Assembly: GCA_014155875.1 (NCBI GenBank)
Contig: JACEFZ010014611.1
Span: 62,001 to 126,000, forward strand
DNA: 64,000 nucleotides
DNA from: Cepaea nemoralis
Lineage: Eukaryota > Mollusca > Gastropoda > Stylommatophora > Helicidae
Direction: 5' to 3'
Below, in pieces: positions 22,590 through 34,631 of this stretch. Made by a program: the position numbers and the translations under genes. The notes under the pieces were generated by a model. The model was given only the letters and a program-made list of their open reading frames with translations, ran no database searches and had not been told where the DNA came from. Numbering within the stretch: position 1 is the stretch's first letter; each line of letters starts with the position of its first letter.

Positions 22590-24014
22590 TCATAACATAC
22601 CCCGACAACAGTTTCCTCCAACAATTAATAACATGTTTATTGTTGAAAACTATGTCAATTGTATGTATTGAAAGTGTATATGTAGTTGGTAGTGTCTGCT
22701 AATGTGAATGCAAGATATGACTCGGGTAATCGTATGTGCCGTAAGCTTTCTCCAGTCTTCATAAAAGGCCATACGACAAGACGCCACACATATAATTAGA
22801 ACGTTCTCACCCTGGATGCTCCGTTCAGCTTGAGTCTGGAGGTAAATCCGTTATTGGAAAAAAAACTGTTCACCACTGTATCATCGTAAAGTAATGTGAT
22901 CACGGCAAGTCTCATGCTTAGACCGGGTTTTCCTTGATTAATCGTTAATTAATAAATCCACCATGGAAAACACATAGCTAATGTCTAGCACTGTCTATTG
23001 GTCCTGCAAACGTTCTACACACGGTATTCCGTTCTTTTATGAACACCTTTTGTATGCATGGCAACTCTTCATGAATGATTCATTTGTGTCTTTATATTAA
23101 TTTACAGGGTCATTATTTTCCGTTCTGGGTCATCCTGCCTTTTTATAATGATCGTTATTTCCATTATTTTCCAAACTTTCTCTGCCCCCGTGAAGTGCCT
23201 GATTAAAGTGAAAGTTCTTTCCTTTATTATCAACACTGCTTTCTCTGTACAAGAGACGTAATGTTCTATCTTCTTTCTTCAGCCGTAATGAAAAGCTCCC
23301 GAAAGAATACTCTGACATAATACAGCAGAATTCACCAAAGTCTAAACTATTAACTCATAGAAAGCAATGGTAAACCCTACGCACAAACACATATTTCCCT
23401 ATGCTAACTATTACCTCTAAGGTTAGGTTACCTTATATATAGAATTTATGTAAATCCCAGAATTGAAATCTATCAGCACATAAGCACTCTATCCCATTGC
23501 AAGGGATGATATTTCTTTTCTATTACAGGACACATAAATCCAGCTTTCCGTCCAGTTTGGTAGCACACTAAATACAAAACCACTTTTCCACCAATTTATA
23601 CCGAGTGTCCAAGTCTCCGTTGACTTTTGATGTCACTACATCAACCATCGTATTTTGCCGTATCCTTCACATCAAAAGTCTGTGAAGTCACGTATGCGGT
23701 ATTGGCGCCCCGTGTCGTGTCTCATTCGTCTCGTCCTCCGTTCATCCGCTAGTATCTCCAAGCGTCCGAACCCTTTGATCGCCGTCTTCTGCGTTTTCCC
23801 CGTTCCGATGTATTCGTGTCTCCGTCTTGTCGGCCGATAAGATCGGCAGTCATTGACCCTTTGTTACTCTGTATTTTTCCTCTTTATCCTTCGGTCAATA
23901 ACTCATACTTTGTCCTCGCTCAAACTGACGTATTCGACTGTTAACCCTCCTCATACCTTGTAATTAATCTTACTCGTTTATCAGGGAATCATTAACTCAC
24001 AGTATCCCGTGACA
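22405..24014 (-). repeat. Array A LTR 2 (1.61 kb, shared by both units)
   Basis: Same ends as LTR 1. It serves as 5' LTR of copy 1 and 3' LTR of copy 2. (CT)n run at 22527-22584. Nearly identical to LTR 1 outside the microsatellite. Confidence 0.92.
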
Positions 24015-24191
24015 TAGGCCCCCTCTTAAGAGAGTTGACCGCGTCGACTCTTCCTCACTGTGGGTTTGATTCCTATGATCCTCCCACCTATTCCTCTTCT
24101 CTGGAGTTGGATGTCTAGATAAGAAATCCGCTCCTACATTCTCCTTACCAGGCATGTATTCCACTGTGAAGTTGTACTGCTGCCGCAACAC
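23997..24191 (-). pseudogene. RNase H C-terminal remnant, array copy 2
   Basis: 64-codon frame with YNFTVEYMPGKENVGADFLS. It runs over the polypurine tract and just into LTR 2 before stopping. Same remnant as in copy 1. Confidence 0.7.
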
Positions 24192-24321
24192 CGACCATCA
24201 CATCCACCGTGCGTTGAGCTTCTGCGAAGTAGCTATGAACATCACGTGTTGATGATATGACTGGATCCTCACATGGCTCACCTCCTCATCTAGTAGGCGA
24301 CCTCATAGACACCCTACTATA

Positions 24322-25386
24322 CTACTCATGACCGAAACTAGTGTTGGCACATCGCCCCTGTACGTCCTGTCGACCTACTTTCGACTTGCGTAAGCGACGG
24401 CTCACAATACAGACGGATTGTCCCATCCTGACTGTAACACTGTTTCCATATTCTCTTGGTTTCCCCCGGCCTTGCCTCTGGGGATGTTCCACCTCGTCCG
24501 CGTTGGACCGAGTCGTCTTTCCCAAACCTCCTGGACTTTTGCTTCCAGGACCATCTTGGACGATATTGGATCTGGTCAGCCAATCTTCGGTTGGAGTCCT
24601 GGGTATTTCTCGCCTTTCCCGACGTTACCCACCCCTTCTGAACTTGGTTACTAGTGAAAGTTTCCCTCTTGTCCTTTCCCTGACGTGTGATTTCCCTCCT
24701 CCCTTCGTTAGGTAAATCTGACCTATCACGTACTGTCCTATAGGTCCCTCCTATGTTAGTACTGGCGATCTCTGGTCTTCGTCTGGAACTGTAACCGTTT
24801 TCTTAATGGCTGCCATCACCATAAAGTGCGAAGCTTTAGCTCTCGGATCTCTCCTCATATTTCTTAATGAGATGCCTAGGGAGATTTTTCAGTTCTTCCC
24901 CGATCCGGATTTTGTAGATGTTTTTGGACACCACCTTTTCCACAGGATAAGGTCCTTTCCATCCTACTTGGAGTATATTGGTCTCTGCTGGACCCCACAC
25001 TTCCACTTTGTCTTCCACTTTAAGAGCTATTTTACTCTTAGTCCACTTGTTGGGTGGTGCTTTCTGGCACTCTGAACAAGATTTCACCCACCGGCGTACA
25101 TCACCGGTCATTCCTGGCCAGCAATAATGGCCTGAAATTTGCTGCAATGTCTCTCTGACACCCATATGTCGATTCTCGGCTATGATGTGTCCACTCTGAA
25201 GAAGGTGAGGACGGTGGGTCTCTGGAACCACCCACTGCTCGTGCAGGTTGTCTCCCCTCCCAGGCTCTCCTGATAAAGTAGTCGATTCTTCAGAAAGTAC
25301 TGTCCCCGTTCTGGTGGCTCAGCACTTCTTTGCAGCTTCCTGTAGCAAGGACGCAACGTAGTATCCTTCCTCTGGGCAGTATGCAA
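24322..25386 (-). pseudogene. Core-deleted integrase, array copy 2, frameshifted
   Basis: Pieces 25386-25180, 25231-24836 and 24583-24322 correspond to the single frame 20139-19105 of copy 1. The HHCC finger and the GWKGPYPVEKV module are joined at the same point as in copy 1, without a DDE core. An indel near 25265 and others after 24836 break the frame. Confidence 0.75.
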
Positions 25387-25391
25387 TTCTC

Positions 25392-26140
25392 CTATCTCTG
25401 AGTTGTCGCATAGTGTCTCTGCCTCTTTTCCTTCCCTTGAGATCCACTGGCTACTGCTCCCCTGTGGGCTGGCTGTTTGGGCATCCCCAAAAAGACATAT
25501 TTCGTGCCAATGATCATGGGAAATAAGGAGTCCGCTAATACAGCTGCTGGAATAATGCCCGTGACGTACCTGGACTTAATCTCCACCTTGGCGATTGGCA
25601 GCGTCATGGTAACAGCACTCCTCATTGCCGGCTGTATCTCTATGGTCTCCCCTGTAAGTTGGTCTGGGCTTACCAGGCTGGCATCTATCACAGCTTCCCC
25701 ATCCAAACCTGAATCGTAGAGACAAGCAACCTGCTGGCCATTGACTTCAATCAGTTCAACCACAGGTGGTCTCTCTTGGTCCGGAGTGTATTCCACCTCC
25801 TCGACCTTTTCCTTGCATCTGCAGTCCACAGTATTATGTGTTTTCGACCTGCAGTGTGTGCACCATTTTCCCTTCCAAACTTTCCGTGGGCTCTCTTTGG
25901 TCAGAGCTTCTCCGCGACCTCAGCCTTGTCGGTGATCACCTTCTTATGAATCACTTGGCATGCCGCGAAGTGATAACTTTTCGGTTTCGATCTGCAGTCC
26001 TTTGTGTTATGAGAGGGCGACTTGCAGATTGAACACCACTTCTCGGACCACGGTCGTTTAGCTGGAGAATTCGAGGTGTTCTGGTTTCCTTCCTTCACCT
26101 TCTCTGAACTCTCCATTGACGTCTTTATATAAGGTTCCAC
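25392..26140 (-). pseudogene. Zinc knuckles and protease, array copy 2, frameshifted
   Basis: Frames 26140-25901 (first knuckle CSICKSPSHNTKDC) and 25829-25392 (second knuckle remnant and DSG protease, CLYDSGLDGEAVID) match copy 1. A small deletion near 25912 separates them. The protease frame reads on to KEKRQRHYATTQR because the stop of copy 1 is lost by an indel. Confidence 0.75.
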
Positions 26141-26158
26141 TTTTCTCCTTCCGAGTTC

Positions 26159-27110
26159 TTAGGTTTCATTTCGGTCTTGTTTCTCCTGACCTTTTGTGGG
26201 TGGTATATTGGTTTCTTTAGCTTCCCCATGGACTTCTACGAATCTTTCCGCTAGCTTATTCACAACATCCAGCCGTTCCGCCCCTTGTTCTCCTAAAAAT
26301 GTCTTCAGTGGTTCTGACATTTGCTGTCGCATCTGGTCGACCACCATGAGCTCTTCCAGACTCTCATAGTCCCGCTTGAACTCCGCCAAATCTATCCATT
26401 TTGGAGGTATGATTTCAGCCTTAAACTGTAGGCGGCGAATAGCTCTCCCGGCTCTCGTCTAGACGATCTAAACTTCTTCCGATACGTTTGTGCTGTGATT
26501 TCATAATGCTTCATCAAAGCGGCTTTTAATTCCTCGTAATTATTTTCATGTCCTGGTGGTAAGCGTGTGTACACCTCGTAACCCGAACCTAGTAACCCCT
26601 GGGATAATTTAAGAGCCCATTTGCTTCTATCCAGTCCCATAGCGACTGACATTGCTTCAAAGCGATTCGCATAGTTGTCAAATTTTCTTTAGACTCATCA
26701 TAAACAGCTAAGGAAACTTCATTGCATGGTAGCTAGGTCCACTCATGTTGGTTGAACCCTGTGAAGATGAACCTCCTTCTGCTGCATCTATTTCTCCCTT
26801 AGTTTGTGTCTTGAGTTCTAGCTCTCGCATGCGGTATTCATGTTCTCTTATCTTGTTGGCTTCTTCAGCTTGCAACATCTTGTTGTCCTTGTTCCATTTC
26901 CAGTCTCTTGGCCTCCTGTTCCATTAGTCAGTCTCTTGGCCTCCTGTTCCATCTTTCTGAGCTCTAGCTCTGCCTTTCGATCTTCTCTTTCTGCTTGTAC
27001 TCCGCTCTCTTTCTACCATCTGTATATACTCTGATAGGGCTTGTCCAGACAACCCCATCGCTTCACCCCTTTCCCTCAATTCTTCCATCTCTAGGTTTAT
27101 TAGTGGCCAT
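26159..27110 (-). pseudogene. gag: Gag of array A copy 2, several frameshifts
   Basis: The start corresponds to the ATG at 27110. Single-base changes near 27094, 26996, 26930 and 26890 break the coiled-coil part. The capsid part survives as 26652-26392 and 26389-26159. The position of the TAG of copy 1 is a sense codon here. Confidence 0.75.
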
Positions 27111-27655
27111 AGTTAAAGAAGGTAATTCAGCAGGTTGAGTAGAGAGACCCTAAAGGCAGTAAGTACGTACTCAATATCTACAATAACTATCTATCTATAT
27201 ATTTTAGTCATTATATATATCAAGGTCTATATATAACTATGACACCACACAGTACAGCACAACCAATCTCTCAATCACAAGAGAAGATATAGGATAAAGA
27301 CTTATCAGTAGACGTGTAACAGTGTGCACAAATAGGTAATGTTTTAACACCTATCCACATTCATCCTGTATGGAACGTGCTTCCCTTAAAAGTCATCAAT
27401 ATGCATACTCATAGGTATATCCCAATATGTATGTACCAATATGCCGGTACCACGCTTCAAGTACCCTGCTAGGCAAGTATCCTTATGCCGTTGAAGTACC
27501 TCGCTTGCACTCCAGTTAATGTGGGTATTATGTTCTACCCCCCTATGCATATGCACTGCTATGCATCTACCATTTAATGTACCTATATGCAGGTACCCTC
27601 GCTAGGGATGGTACCACTAAGCATTTGCTGTACACCGCTATGCTCCACCATTTAA

Positions 27656-27776
27656 TGTCACTTGTCGTCCCTGGAGGAAAGTGGAATCGACAAGCACACC
27701 TTTAACTATCTTATACTTTGGGAATTATTGACATGACTTTTGTCTACACTCCTCCCTTCTGTCTTCCATACACTAT

Positions 27777-27846
<70 letters not shown>

Positions 27847-29334
27847 TCATAACATAGTCTGACAACAGTTTCCTCCAAAAATTAATAACATGTTTATTGT
27901 TGAAAACTATGTCAGTTGTATGTATTGAATGTGTATATGTAGTTGGTAGTGTCTGCTAATGTGAATGCAAGATATGACTCGGGTAATCGTATGTGCCGTA
28001 AGCTTTCTCCAGTCTTCATAAACGGCCATACGACAAGACGCCACACATATAATTAGAACGTTCTCACCCTGGATGCTCCGTGCAGCTTGAGTCTGGAGGT
28101 AAATCCGTTATAGAAAAAAAAACTGTTCACCACTGTATCACCGTAAAGTAATGTGATCACGGCAAGTCTCATGCTTAGACCGGGTTTTCCTTGATTAATC
28201 GTTAATTAATAAATCCACCATGGAAAACACATAGCTAATGTCTAGCACTGTCTATTGGTCCTGCAAACGTTCTACACACGGTATTCCGTTCTTTTATGAA
28301 CACCTTTTGTATGCATGGCAACTCTTCATGAATTATTCATTTGTGTCTTTATTTTAATTTACAGGGTCATTATTTTCCGTTCTGGGTCATCCTGCCTTTT
28401 TATAATGATCGTTATTTCCATTATTTTCTAAACTTTCTCTGCCCCCGTGAAGTGCCTAATTAAAGTTAAATTTCTTTTTTTTTATTATCAACACTGCTTT
28501 CTCTGTACAAGAGACGTACTGTTCTATCTTCTTTGATATGTCAGCAGGTGTAGGCTATTGGAACCTGGGTAATAATTATTAAATCAGGTGATTTAAGTCT
28601 GCTTCATATTACTGTTTATGTGAGTGTATTTCTCCAGCCGTAATGAAAAGCTTCACCAAAGTCTAAACTATTCACTCATAGAAAGCAATGGTAAACCCTA
28701 CGCACAAACACATATTTCACTATGCTAACTATTACTCTAAGGTTAGTTTTACCTTATATATAGAATTATGTAAATCCCAGAATTGAAATATATCAGCACA
28801 TAAGCACTCTATCCCATTGCAAGGGATGATATTTCCTTTCTATTACAGGACACATAAATCCAGCTTTCCGTCCAGTTTGGTAGCACACTAAATACAAAAC
28901 CACTTTTCCACCAATTTATACCGAGTGTCTAAGTCTCCGTTGACTTTTGATGTCACTACATCAACCATCGTACTTTGCCGTATCCTTCACATCAAAAGTC
29001 TGTGAAATCACGTATGCGGTAGTGCCGCCCCCTGTCGTGTCTCATTCGCCTCGTCCTCGGTTCATCCGCTAGTATTTCCAAGCGTCCGAACCATTTGATC
29101 GCCATCTTTCGCGTTTTCCCCGTTCCGATGTATTCGTGTCTCCGTCTTGTCGGCCGATAAGATCGGCAGTCATTGACCCTTTGTTACTCTGTATTTTTCC
29201 TCTTTATCCTTCGGTCAATAACTCATACTTTGTCCTCGCTCAAACTGACGTATTCGACTGTTAACCCTCATCATACCGTGTAATTAATCTTACTCGTTTA
29301 TCAGGGAATCATTAACTCACAGTATCCCGTGACA
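27656..29334 (-). repeat. Array A LTR 3 (1.68 kb), the outer 5' LTR
   Basis: Same ends as LTRs 1 and 2, with a (CT)n run at 27781-27842. It differs by an insertion of about 100 bp at about 28535-28632 and a loss of about 35 bp just after it, absent from LTRs 1 and 2. Confidence 0.9.
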
Positions 29335-29427
29335 CCGCCCCATTATTTCTCAGGGTTGATTGTTTTTCTCGTAGCCAGGTCACTCACCTCAATGTCAATG
29401 ACACAGGCATATGTCATTATCCCCACC
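29335..29427 (-). repeat. 3' LTR of element C, part 2
   Basis: Starts with the second CCGCC copy and continues CCATTATTTCTCAGGG, matching 43806-43885 up to GGCATATGTCA. Confidence 0.9.
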
Positions 29428-29971
29428 CCCCCCCCACCCCCTTAAAAGAAAACATCGTTTTCAAATGTTGGGAGACTAATACTATCAAATATGTGCCCCA
29501 GACATATTGCCTGGGTAGCCCTAAATATGATTCCACCTCACTTTAGCTACCCCACTGAATAATACATTAAGTAGTCATATCAGACTACCATATTACCAAC
29601 ACATCAATACCACCAACTTTCCAGTGTACCAATGCATGAACTAATACATCACATAATAATAAAAATAAACATATCATAGGGAACATAATATCTGTGTACC
29701 TGCAAGTCTACTAACGTCCTCAAGAAGACACAACCTATTTGTGTACCGACCCCGTATCAGGTGGTTCTTTTCTTGCATCACACCTCCATCTATTTCTGTC
29801 GGTGAAGTATATACCTTTCTTGTACCCATTCCTCATGGTGCCCATATATTTACAACATATGTCTGCTATCCCTAACCCTGAGTCCGTGATGTCGCGATCA
29901 CTGTTTTGACCTGAGTTAACTTCCCTATCTACACATTGTACCATTACACTGGAGTCTCTGTTTAGTCTGAC
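29428..29971 (-). other. 3' internal region of element C, no gene seen
   Basis: Begins (on the plus strand) with the complement of a polypurine tract rich in C (29428-29456) adjoining the LTR. The rest has only short frames without RT, RNase H or integrase motifs. Confidence 0.6.
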
Positions 29972-31402
29972 CTATTTATTTACTCTTGGCCCATATACCT
30001 GCCACCCTGCTCTCTGCTGCATACGCCTTATGCCTATGTGCCCTGCACATGCACTATCCTGAGCTGTTCTAGTATCTCGGTCTCTACGTGCTAAGGGTAC
30101 CACTACTTGCCCACGTGCAGTTCCACCCTTTGAAAACCGGCGAGTGAGAACATTGTTCTTCCTCTCGAAGCACCATCTACCCTTCTTTGATTGTCTATGT
30201 CTCACTTTACTACACCCTTGGAAACATTTGTCGAGAGTAGTCTCTTGTCTCTGGGATTCCCTACAGCTATATTTGAGATCCATTCTCAAAAGCTCAGCAG
30301 TCCTATCCCTGTCTACTTCAAGTGCCTCTTTTTCTTCTGCTATACTCTCTAATTTAGGTTTTCTTTTGGTACCTACCTCGCTACTACTTAAACTATGTTT
30401 CTGGTCCCAATAAACTACTTCTTCTTCTGTACAATCTTTAACCCCTGGCACGTTTCCAATGATCAAATCTGCCACTGGTGAGTCTAGAACACACGCTACC
30501 ACTCTTCCTGTGATACATGGTGTTTTTACTGCTATCACGGCTAATGGGTAGAATTCTACTGTCCCGTTGAATGTAATGCACCTGATATTTTCCCCTGTGT
30601 ACTCCGAGGGGTTCACTAAACTTTTTCTAACTCCGATAGACGTACACCCGTAATCTCTAATTGTTAATGCTGGCCTATCATTAACGAAACCATTGTGCAT
30701 CTTCATGCTTCCACCTGCATGGACTGCTGATCCTGCTTTCACTGTATGACCACACACTAAGACTGGCTGACCTTCTTTTTCAAAAAGAGGTTTGCAACCA
30801 CTACAATCTTCATTGTTGATAGTCTCAATCACTTGTGCTGCATTAGAATACTCCGTTTCCCTCATCGTACAATGATAACTGACATGCCCCTTCTTTCCAC
30901 ATATGAAACAGATGATTTCCTTCCTTGCGTTACTTGTTGGCTTACTGGATGGTTGTGCATCACACTGTGCTGCCTTATGTCTCCAGCTCCCACAATTCCA
31001 GCATCCGGCATAACTATTTGGACGTCTCTGGAAATTCCCCCTTTTGTATAGGTAACGTCCTACTCTAACAACATTATTTGCTCGAAAAGCATTGTCTTGA
31101 GGTTCTTGTTGTTCATATCTATGTGTTGAATCCACACTTTTCAATCTTGGTCTAATAACTGGATTCTGGTCCTGTTTAGTGCTCGCTGCACAGACTATTT
31201 CCTCACTCATTAGTCTACCAATAGAACTGTTTGGATGTGCAGTCATGTAGTTTTGCCCTAACTGTGACATTGTGTCTATGTCCTTTGGCTTACGTTCCTC
31301 AAAGAAAGCTACTAAGTTTGTATTGCATGCAGATACTACCTTGTCTCTTAAAATTAAATCCACTAATTTATTAAAATCTTTCCCTATTTCTGCAAGTTCC
31401 AT
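29972..31402 (-). CDS. Gag C-terminus, two CCHC knuckles, protease with altered active site, start of integrase (element C)
   Basis: 476 codons. The capsid end (about residues 1-90) is followed by knuckles CWNCGSWRHKAAQC and CFICGKKGHVSYHC. A protease domain follows, whose active-site triad reads DYG (TIRDYGCTSIGVRK) where element D has DSG. The last about 70 residues approach the integrase HHCC finger (AGHIGIRRMQQRAGW) and stop. The stop and the loss of everything downstream make the element non-autonomous. The tyrosine in the triad should abolish protease activity. Upstream the frame is continuous with Gag apart from a TGA. Confidence 0.75.
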   Translation of the reverse strand: MELAEIGKDFNKLVDLILRDKVVSACNTNLVAFFEERKPKDIDTMSQLGQNYMTAHPNSSIGRLMSEEIVCAASTKQDQNPVIRPRLKSVDSTHRYEQQEPQDNAFRANNVVRVGRYLYKRGNFQRRPNSYAGCWNCGSWRHKAAQCDAQPSSKPTSNARKEIICFICGKKGHVSYHCTMRETEYSNAAQVIETINNEDCSGCKPLFEKEGQPVLVCGHTVKAGSAVHAGGSMKMHNGFVNDRPALTIRDYGCTSIGVRKSLVNPSEYTGENIRCITFNGTVEFYPLAVIAVKTPCITGRVVACVLDSPVADLIIGNVPGVKDCTEEEVVYWDQKHSLSSSEVGTKRKPKLESIAEEKEALEVDRDRTAELLRMDLKYSCRESQRQETTLDKCFQGCSKVRHRQSKKGRWCFERKNNVLTRRFSKGGTARGQVVVPLARRDRDTRTAQDSACAGHIGIRRMQQRAGWQVYGPRVNK

Positions 31403-31847
31403 TCATTTGTTAAATGTATTCTTTACTGTGTTAACAAAATCTGTGAAATCTTGATTTGTCTCTGGTCCTAAGTGTCTAAACTTTGTTCTATAGCCATGCT
31501 CAGTTAGTTGGAACTTTGTAAGCAAACGTTGGAGCAGAATAGTATAGTTGTTTCTTTCTTCCACAGGTAAATTAAACATGGTATCTAGGGCCTTACCCGT
31601 TAAATACTCGCCCAGTCTAATCGCATACTCGCCTTCTGGGATGCCTAACACTTTCACTGATGCTTCGAATCTCTACAAGTAAGATTCCAAGTTGTCTCGG
31701 TCCGTAAAGTATGGCAATTTCAATCGCTGTGACGACTGCGAAGGTCTTCTGCTTTCCTCACTTTGACCCTTCAAAGATACTTCTAATTTTTTCAACTCAA
31801 TTTCAGTTTCCCTTTTGAGCTTTTCTTTCTCAATTTCTATTTTCATT

Positions 31848-31921
<74 letters not shown>

Positions 31922-32282
31922 TGTAGACGCTTGGCTTCCATTTCAGCTAACTTAACTTCCTGTAGGCGATTTTGTTGTTCCACTTCTAGTTTCACTTGTC
32001 TCTCTCTCTCTCTCTGTCTTCCTGTAGACGCTTGTTTTCCATTTCGGCCTGTCTTTGTTCTCTCTCAGCTAACTTTTCTTCCTGTAGGCGTTTGGCCTCG
32101 AGTTCTGCCTGTTTCTGTTCTCTTTCGGCTTGTCTTTGATCTCTTTCAGCGTGTTTTTGTTCTTTTGCTTCTGCATACTCCTGTACCTCTTTTCCCTTCA
32201 GGCCTAACATTTCACCTGCTTCAATATATTCCATTAAAGTAGGCATCTTGTACTTGTGGACACGTTGCTGTCTGTCAGCCAA
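31403..32282 (-). pseudogene. gag: Gag N-terminus and capsid of element C, interrupted by a GA-repeat expansion
   Basis: The frame 32282-31992 encodes a charged coiled coil (KEQKHAERDQRQAEREQKQ). It leads into a region where (GA)n on the coding strand, 31918-31850, encodes Arg-Glu repeats and has expanded, breaking the frame. The capsid continues to 31403 (LGEYLTGKALDTMF, YRTKFRHLGPE). A TAG near 31675 and a TGA at 31403-31405 interrupt it. Microsatellite growth inside a coding Glu/Arg tract is visible directly. Confidence 0.75.
31850..31918. repeat. CT microsatellite inside gag of element C
   Basis: About 34 CT units on the plus strand. Confidence 0.95.
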
Positions 32283-32647
32283 CTATAAATGTAAAGACTC
32301 TGCTGCTAGTCTTTGTGTACTTTCCCTAAGTACACCAGCACTCCCTGTGTACGTAAATTCGTAGTGCTAAAATATCACTCTGTACTCACCCAGTTACTCT
32401 ATAAGCACTAGGTAGTGAGGGGAAATATCAACTATACTCCCTCGCATATATTTATAACAAATAGTTGTATAAAATTTCTCGAAATATTGTTAAACATACA
32501 TATAAATACATATACAAACGAATGGATGACCACACTAAGTGTTGCTATAAACGCTAGACGCACAAGCCAAGTACACGGAGACGATGATCACAAAGAAATA
32601 ACCCACAGTAACATCTACAAGCTTGTGTAAGACGACTACAGTGCGCG

Positions 32648-32711
<64 letters not shown>

Positions 32712-32823
32712 CACAGACCACTAGACAGTAGATACGATGAAAGATCACAATAATAACATATATCCGAACACAGCCAATATCATATGCACATATTATGAAA
32801 AGAAAGAGAAAAAAATAATTTAT
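32283..32823 (-). other. 5' leader of element C, part next to gag
   Basis: Non-coding, contains (AT)n at 32650-32705. It continues beyond element D at 41330. Confidence 0.6.
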
Positions 32824-32828
32824 AGCAT

Positions 32829-33371
32829 TGTCACAGCCTCACCTAGAGACGGTACCAACATAAAAGTAGGAGATACTGGCGAAGGGAGAGTAATCCAGCT
32901 AAAGGGAAAGAACCGAGTCACTCGAAGGCTTGAATAATCCAGAGCCTTCTCGAAGGACCGGTCAGTGTGTCCACAGCCCCGTGGACACTGATGGGGCCCG
33001 CCGATTGCGGGGTCCACGAGAAACTCAGAGAGAGTTGCCACCCGTGTCGGATTGCGACATGTGTGGAGAAGGTCAGACAGAGACTGGACATCGAGGAAGC
33101 AACAGGGCTTACCTTAAGGGGACTTGATAGTAGACACAATTGTATTTAAGGGTCTTAGACATATGCGTAGATAGCTGCTAGAGTTATTGTGTTAACCATG
33201 TACATTATAAACTCCCGTGATACGCAATGTATTGAATGCTGGCTTGTGAAAACTCGCTTCGCCAGCGTACTATAATATGTATGTAAATAAATGATGCTAA
33301 ATTGTATCTAACGGAGTTTGTTGCCTGTATGAGCCCGAGTTTCAATCCCCTAGAGATCTAGGACTGTGACA
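32829..33371 (+). repeat. 5' LTR of element D (543 bp)
   Basis: Ends TGTCACAGCC...GGACTGTGACA, inverted TGTCAC/GTGACA. Should hold promoter and polyadenylation signals; no clear TATA box chosen. Confidence 0.95.
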
Positions 33372-33952
33372 GGCTATTTGGGGGCAATCGCCGGTTTTGG
33401 CAATTATAAGCTTTACGTTTCAGAACAGCTATTTTGGGTTTGCCAAGTAAAAAAATAATATATCAACTTTAACACATGACAAAGTTAGAAACTTTGCAGC
33501 TATCTGGAAATAAACTATTATAGTCCCTCTTCAAAAATATTTCAAATCATGATAATGTTTATGAAATTTGACATGACTGTGACAATTACTATGACAGTTA
33601 CTAATTTTTTTTTGATTCCAACAGCAGATTGTTCCGCGAATTATCGTGTATCTGTGTAACCTGTACTCCAGCAGTGGCGAGGAAACAAGACTACATTCGA
33701 GAGCTCAGGGAAAATAAGATGAGTTTCATTTCATGCTCATTACATCCCTATGCGGTACTCCTCATCCTCATTCATTGATGTAACATTTTTCTATGCATTG
33801 ATTTTTTATGTATATGCTAATATTATAACCAAGTATATCTGCTCATATAAATTTAAAGGTAAACATTAAGGGAAATAACCAATTTTTGGTACACCCAAAT
33901 TATTTTCAAAGGGATTTAATTTCAAGAAAGTAAATAATAACTAAATTGCAAC
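33372..33952 (+). other. PBS and leader of element D
   Basis: TGGGGGCAATCGCCGG begins at 33379, seven bases after the LTR. It resembles the tRNA-Pro complement in its first half only. The remainder to the Gag ATG at 33953 is non-coding. Confidence 0.6.
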
Positions 33953-34612
33953 ATGTCAACATTAGAACAGTGCATTGAAGCAGGTATCAAGTTATGATAT
34001 AAAGAAGAAAAACTTTCAGAATGGGCACAAAAGACACATGCGGAAAATATTGCACGAGAAGAAAGAGCAATGGAAAGAGAGGAGAAAAGGATGCAAACGG
34101 AAAGAGAAGAGAAAAAGATGCAAATTGAGGCAGAACAGAAAAAGATGCAGATGCAAATAGAATCTGAAGAAAAGAAAATGCAACTGCAGGCTCAAGAGAA
34201 GAAAATGGAGCTCGAGGCTGCCACCAAGCAAGCCCAATTAAATGCTGAGACACAGATAAAACTAAAACAAATGGAAATTGACTCCAACCTAGAAATGTTG
34301 GTAAACAAACTTAGAAGTAAAGAAGAGGAACAAAAATACAACAAATATAAAGGCCTTGTCAAAGCATTTTGTTCAGGAGATTCTATAAGCGCATACTTAG
34401 AGAACTTTGAGTGCTTGATGACTCACCATCAGGTCGACTGGTCATTTATTTTGATGAGAAATTTAGCTTTAGAGCCCTTAAAAGTGATAGAGACAGTTCC
34501 GCAAGACATGAGGAAAGATTATGATTATTTAAAACAGAGAATACTCCAACACTTTTTCATTAGATACAGCTGGCTATCAACTACAGTTCTCAAAATTATC
34601 ACCATCACCTAA
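33953..34612 (+). pseudogene. gag: Gag N-terminal half, element D
   Basis: ATG at 33953 (MSTLEQCIEAG, homologous to MPTLMEYIEAG of element C). A TGA at 33995-33997 stops it after 14 codons. The frame then runs on as a long coiled coil of KKMQ/EREEK repeats (about residues 30-100) and the beginning of the capsid. A frameshift near 34600 moves the capsid into the next frame. Confidence 0.8.
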
Positions 34613-34631
34613 CCAAACTTTCATTGACTAC

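Larger units (their letters stand above)
24015..27655 (-). mobile_element. Array A internal region, copy 2
   Basis: Same gene order as copy 1, including the integrase-core deletion and missing RT, with more frame breaks. Confidence 0.85.
17143..29334 (-). mobile_element. Array A: LTR-internal-LTR-internal-LTR tandem of a non-autonomous gypsy-type element
   Basis: Three LTRs (17143-18771, 22405-24014, 27656-29334) separate two near-identical internal regions of about 3.63 kb (18772-22404, 24015-27655), all in minus orientation. One 5-bp duplication, CCGCC, flanks the whole array (17138-17142 and 29335-29339). The uninterrupted sequence CACCCGCCCCATTATT exists at 43804-43819 in the other LTR of C. 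The array therefore entered as, or became, a tandem sharing LTRs. Each internal unit encodes Gag, protease and a core-deleted integrase, then an RNase H remnant. Confidence 0.92.
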
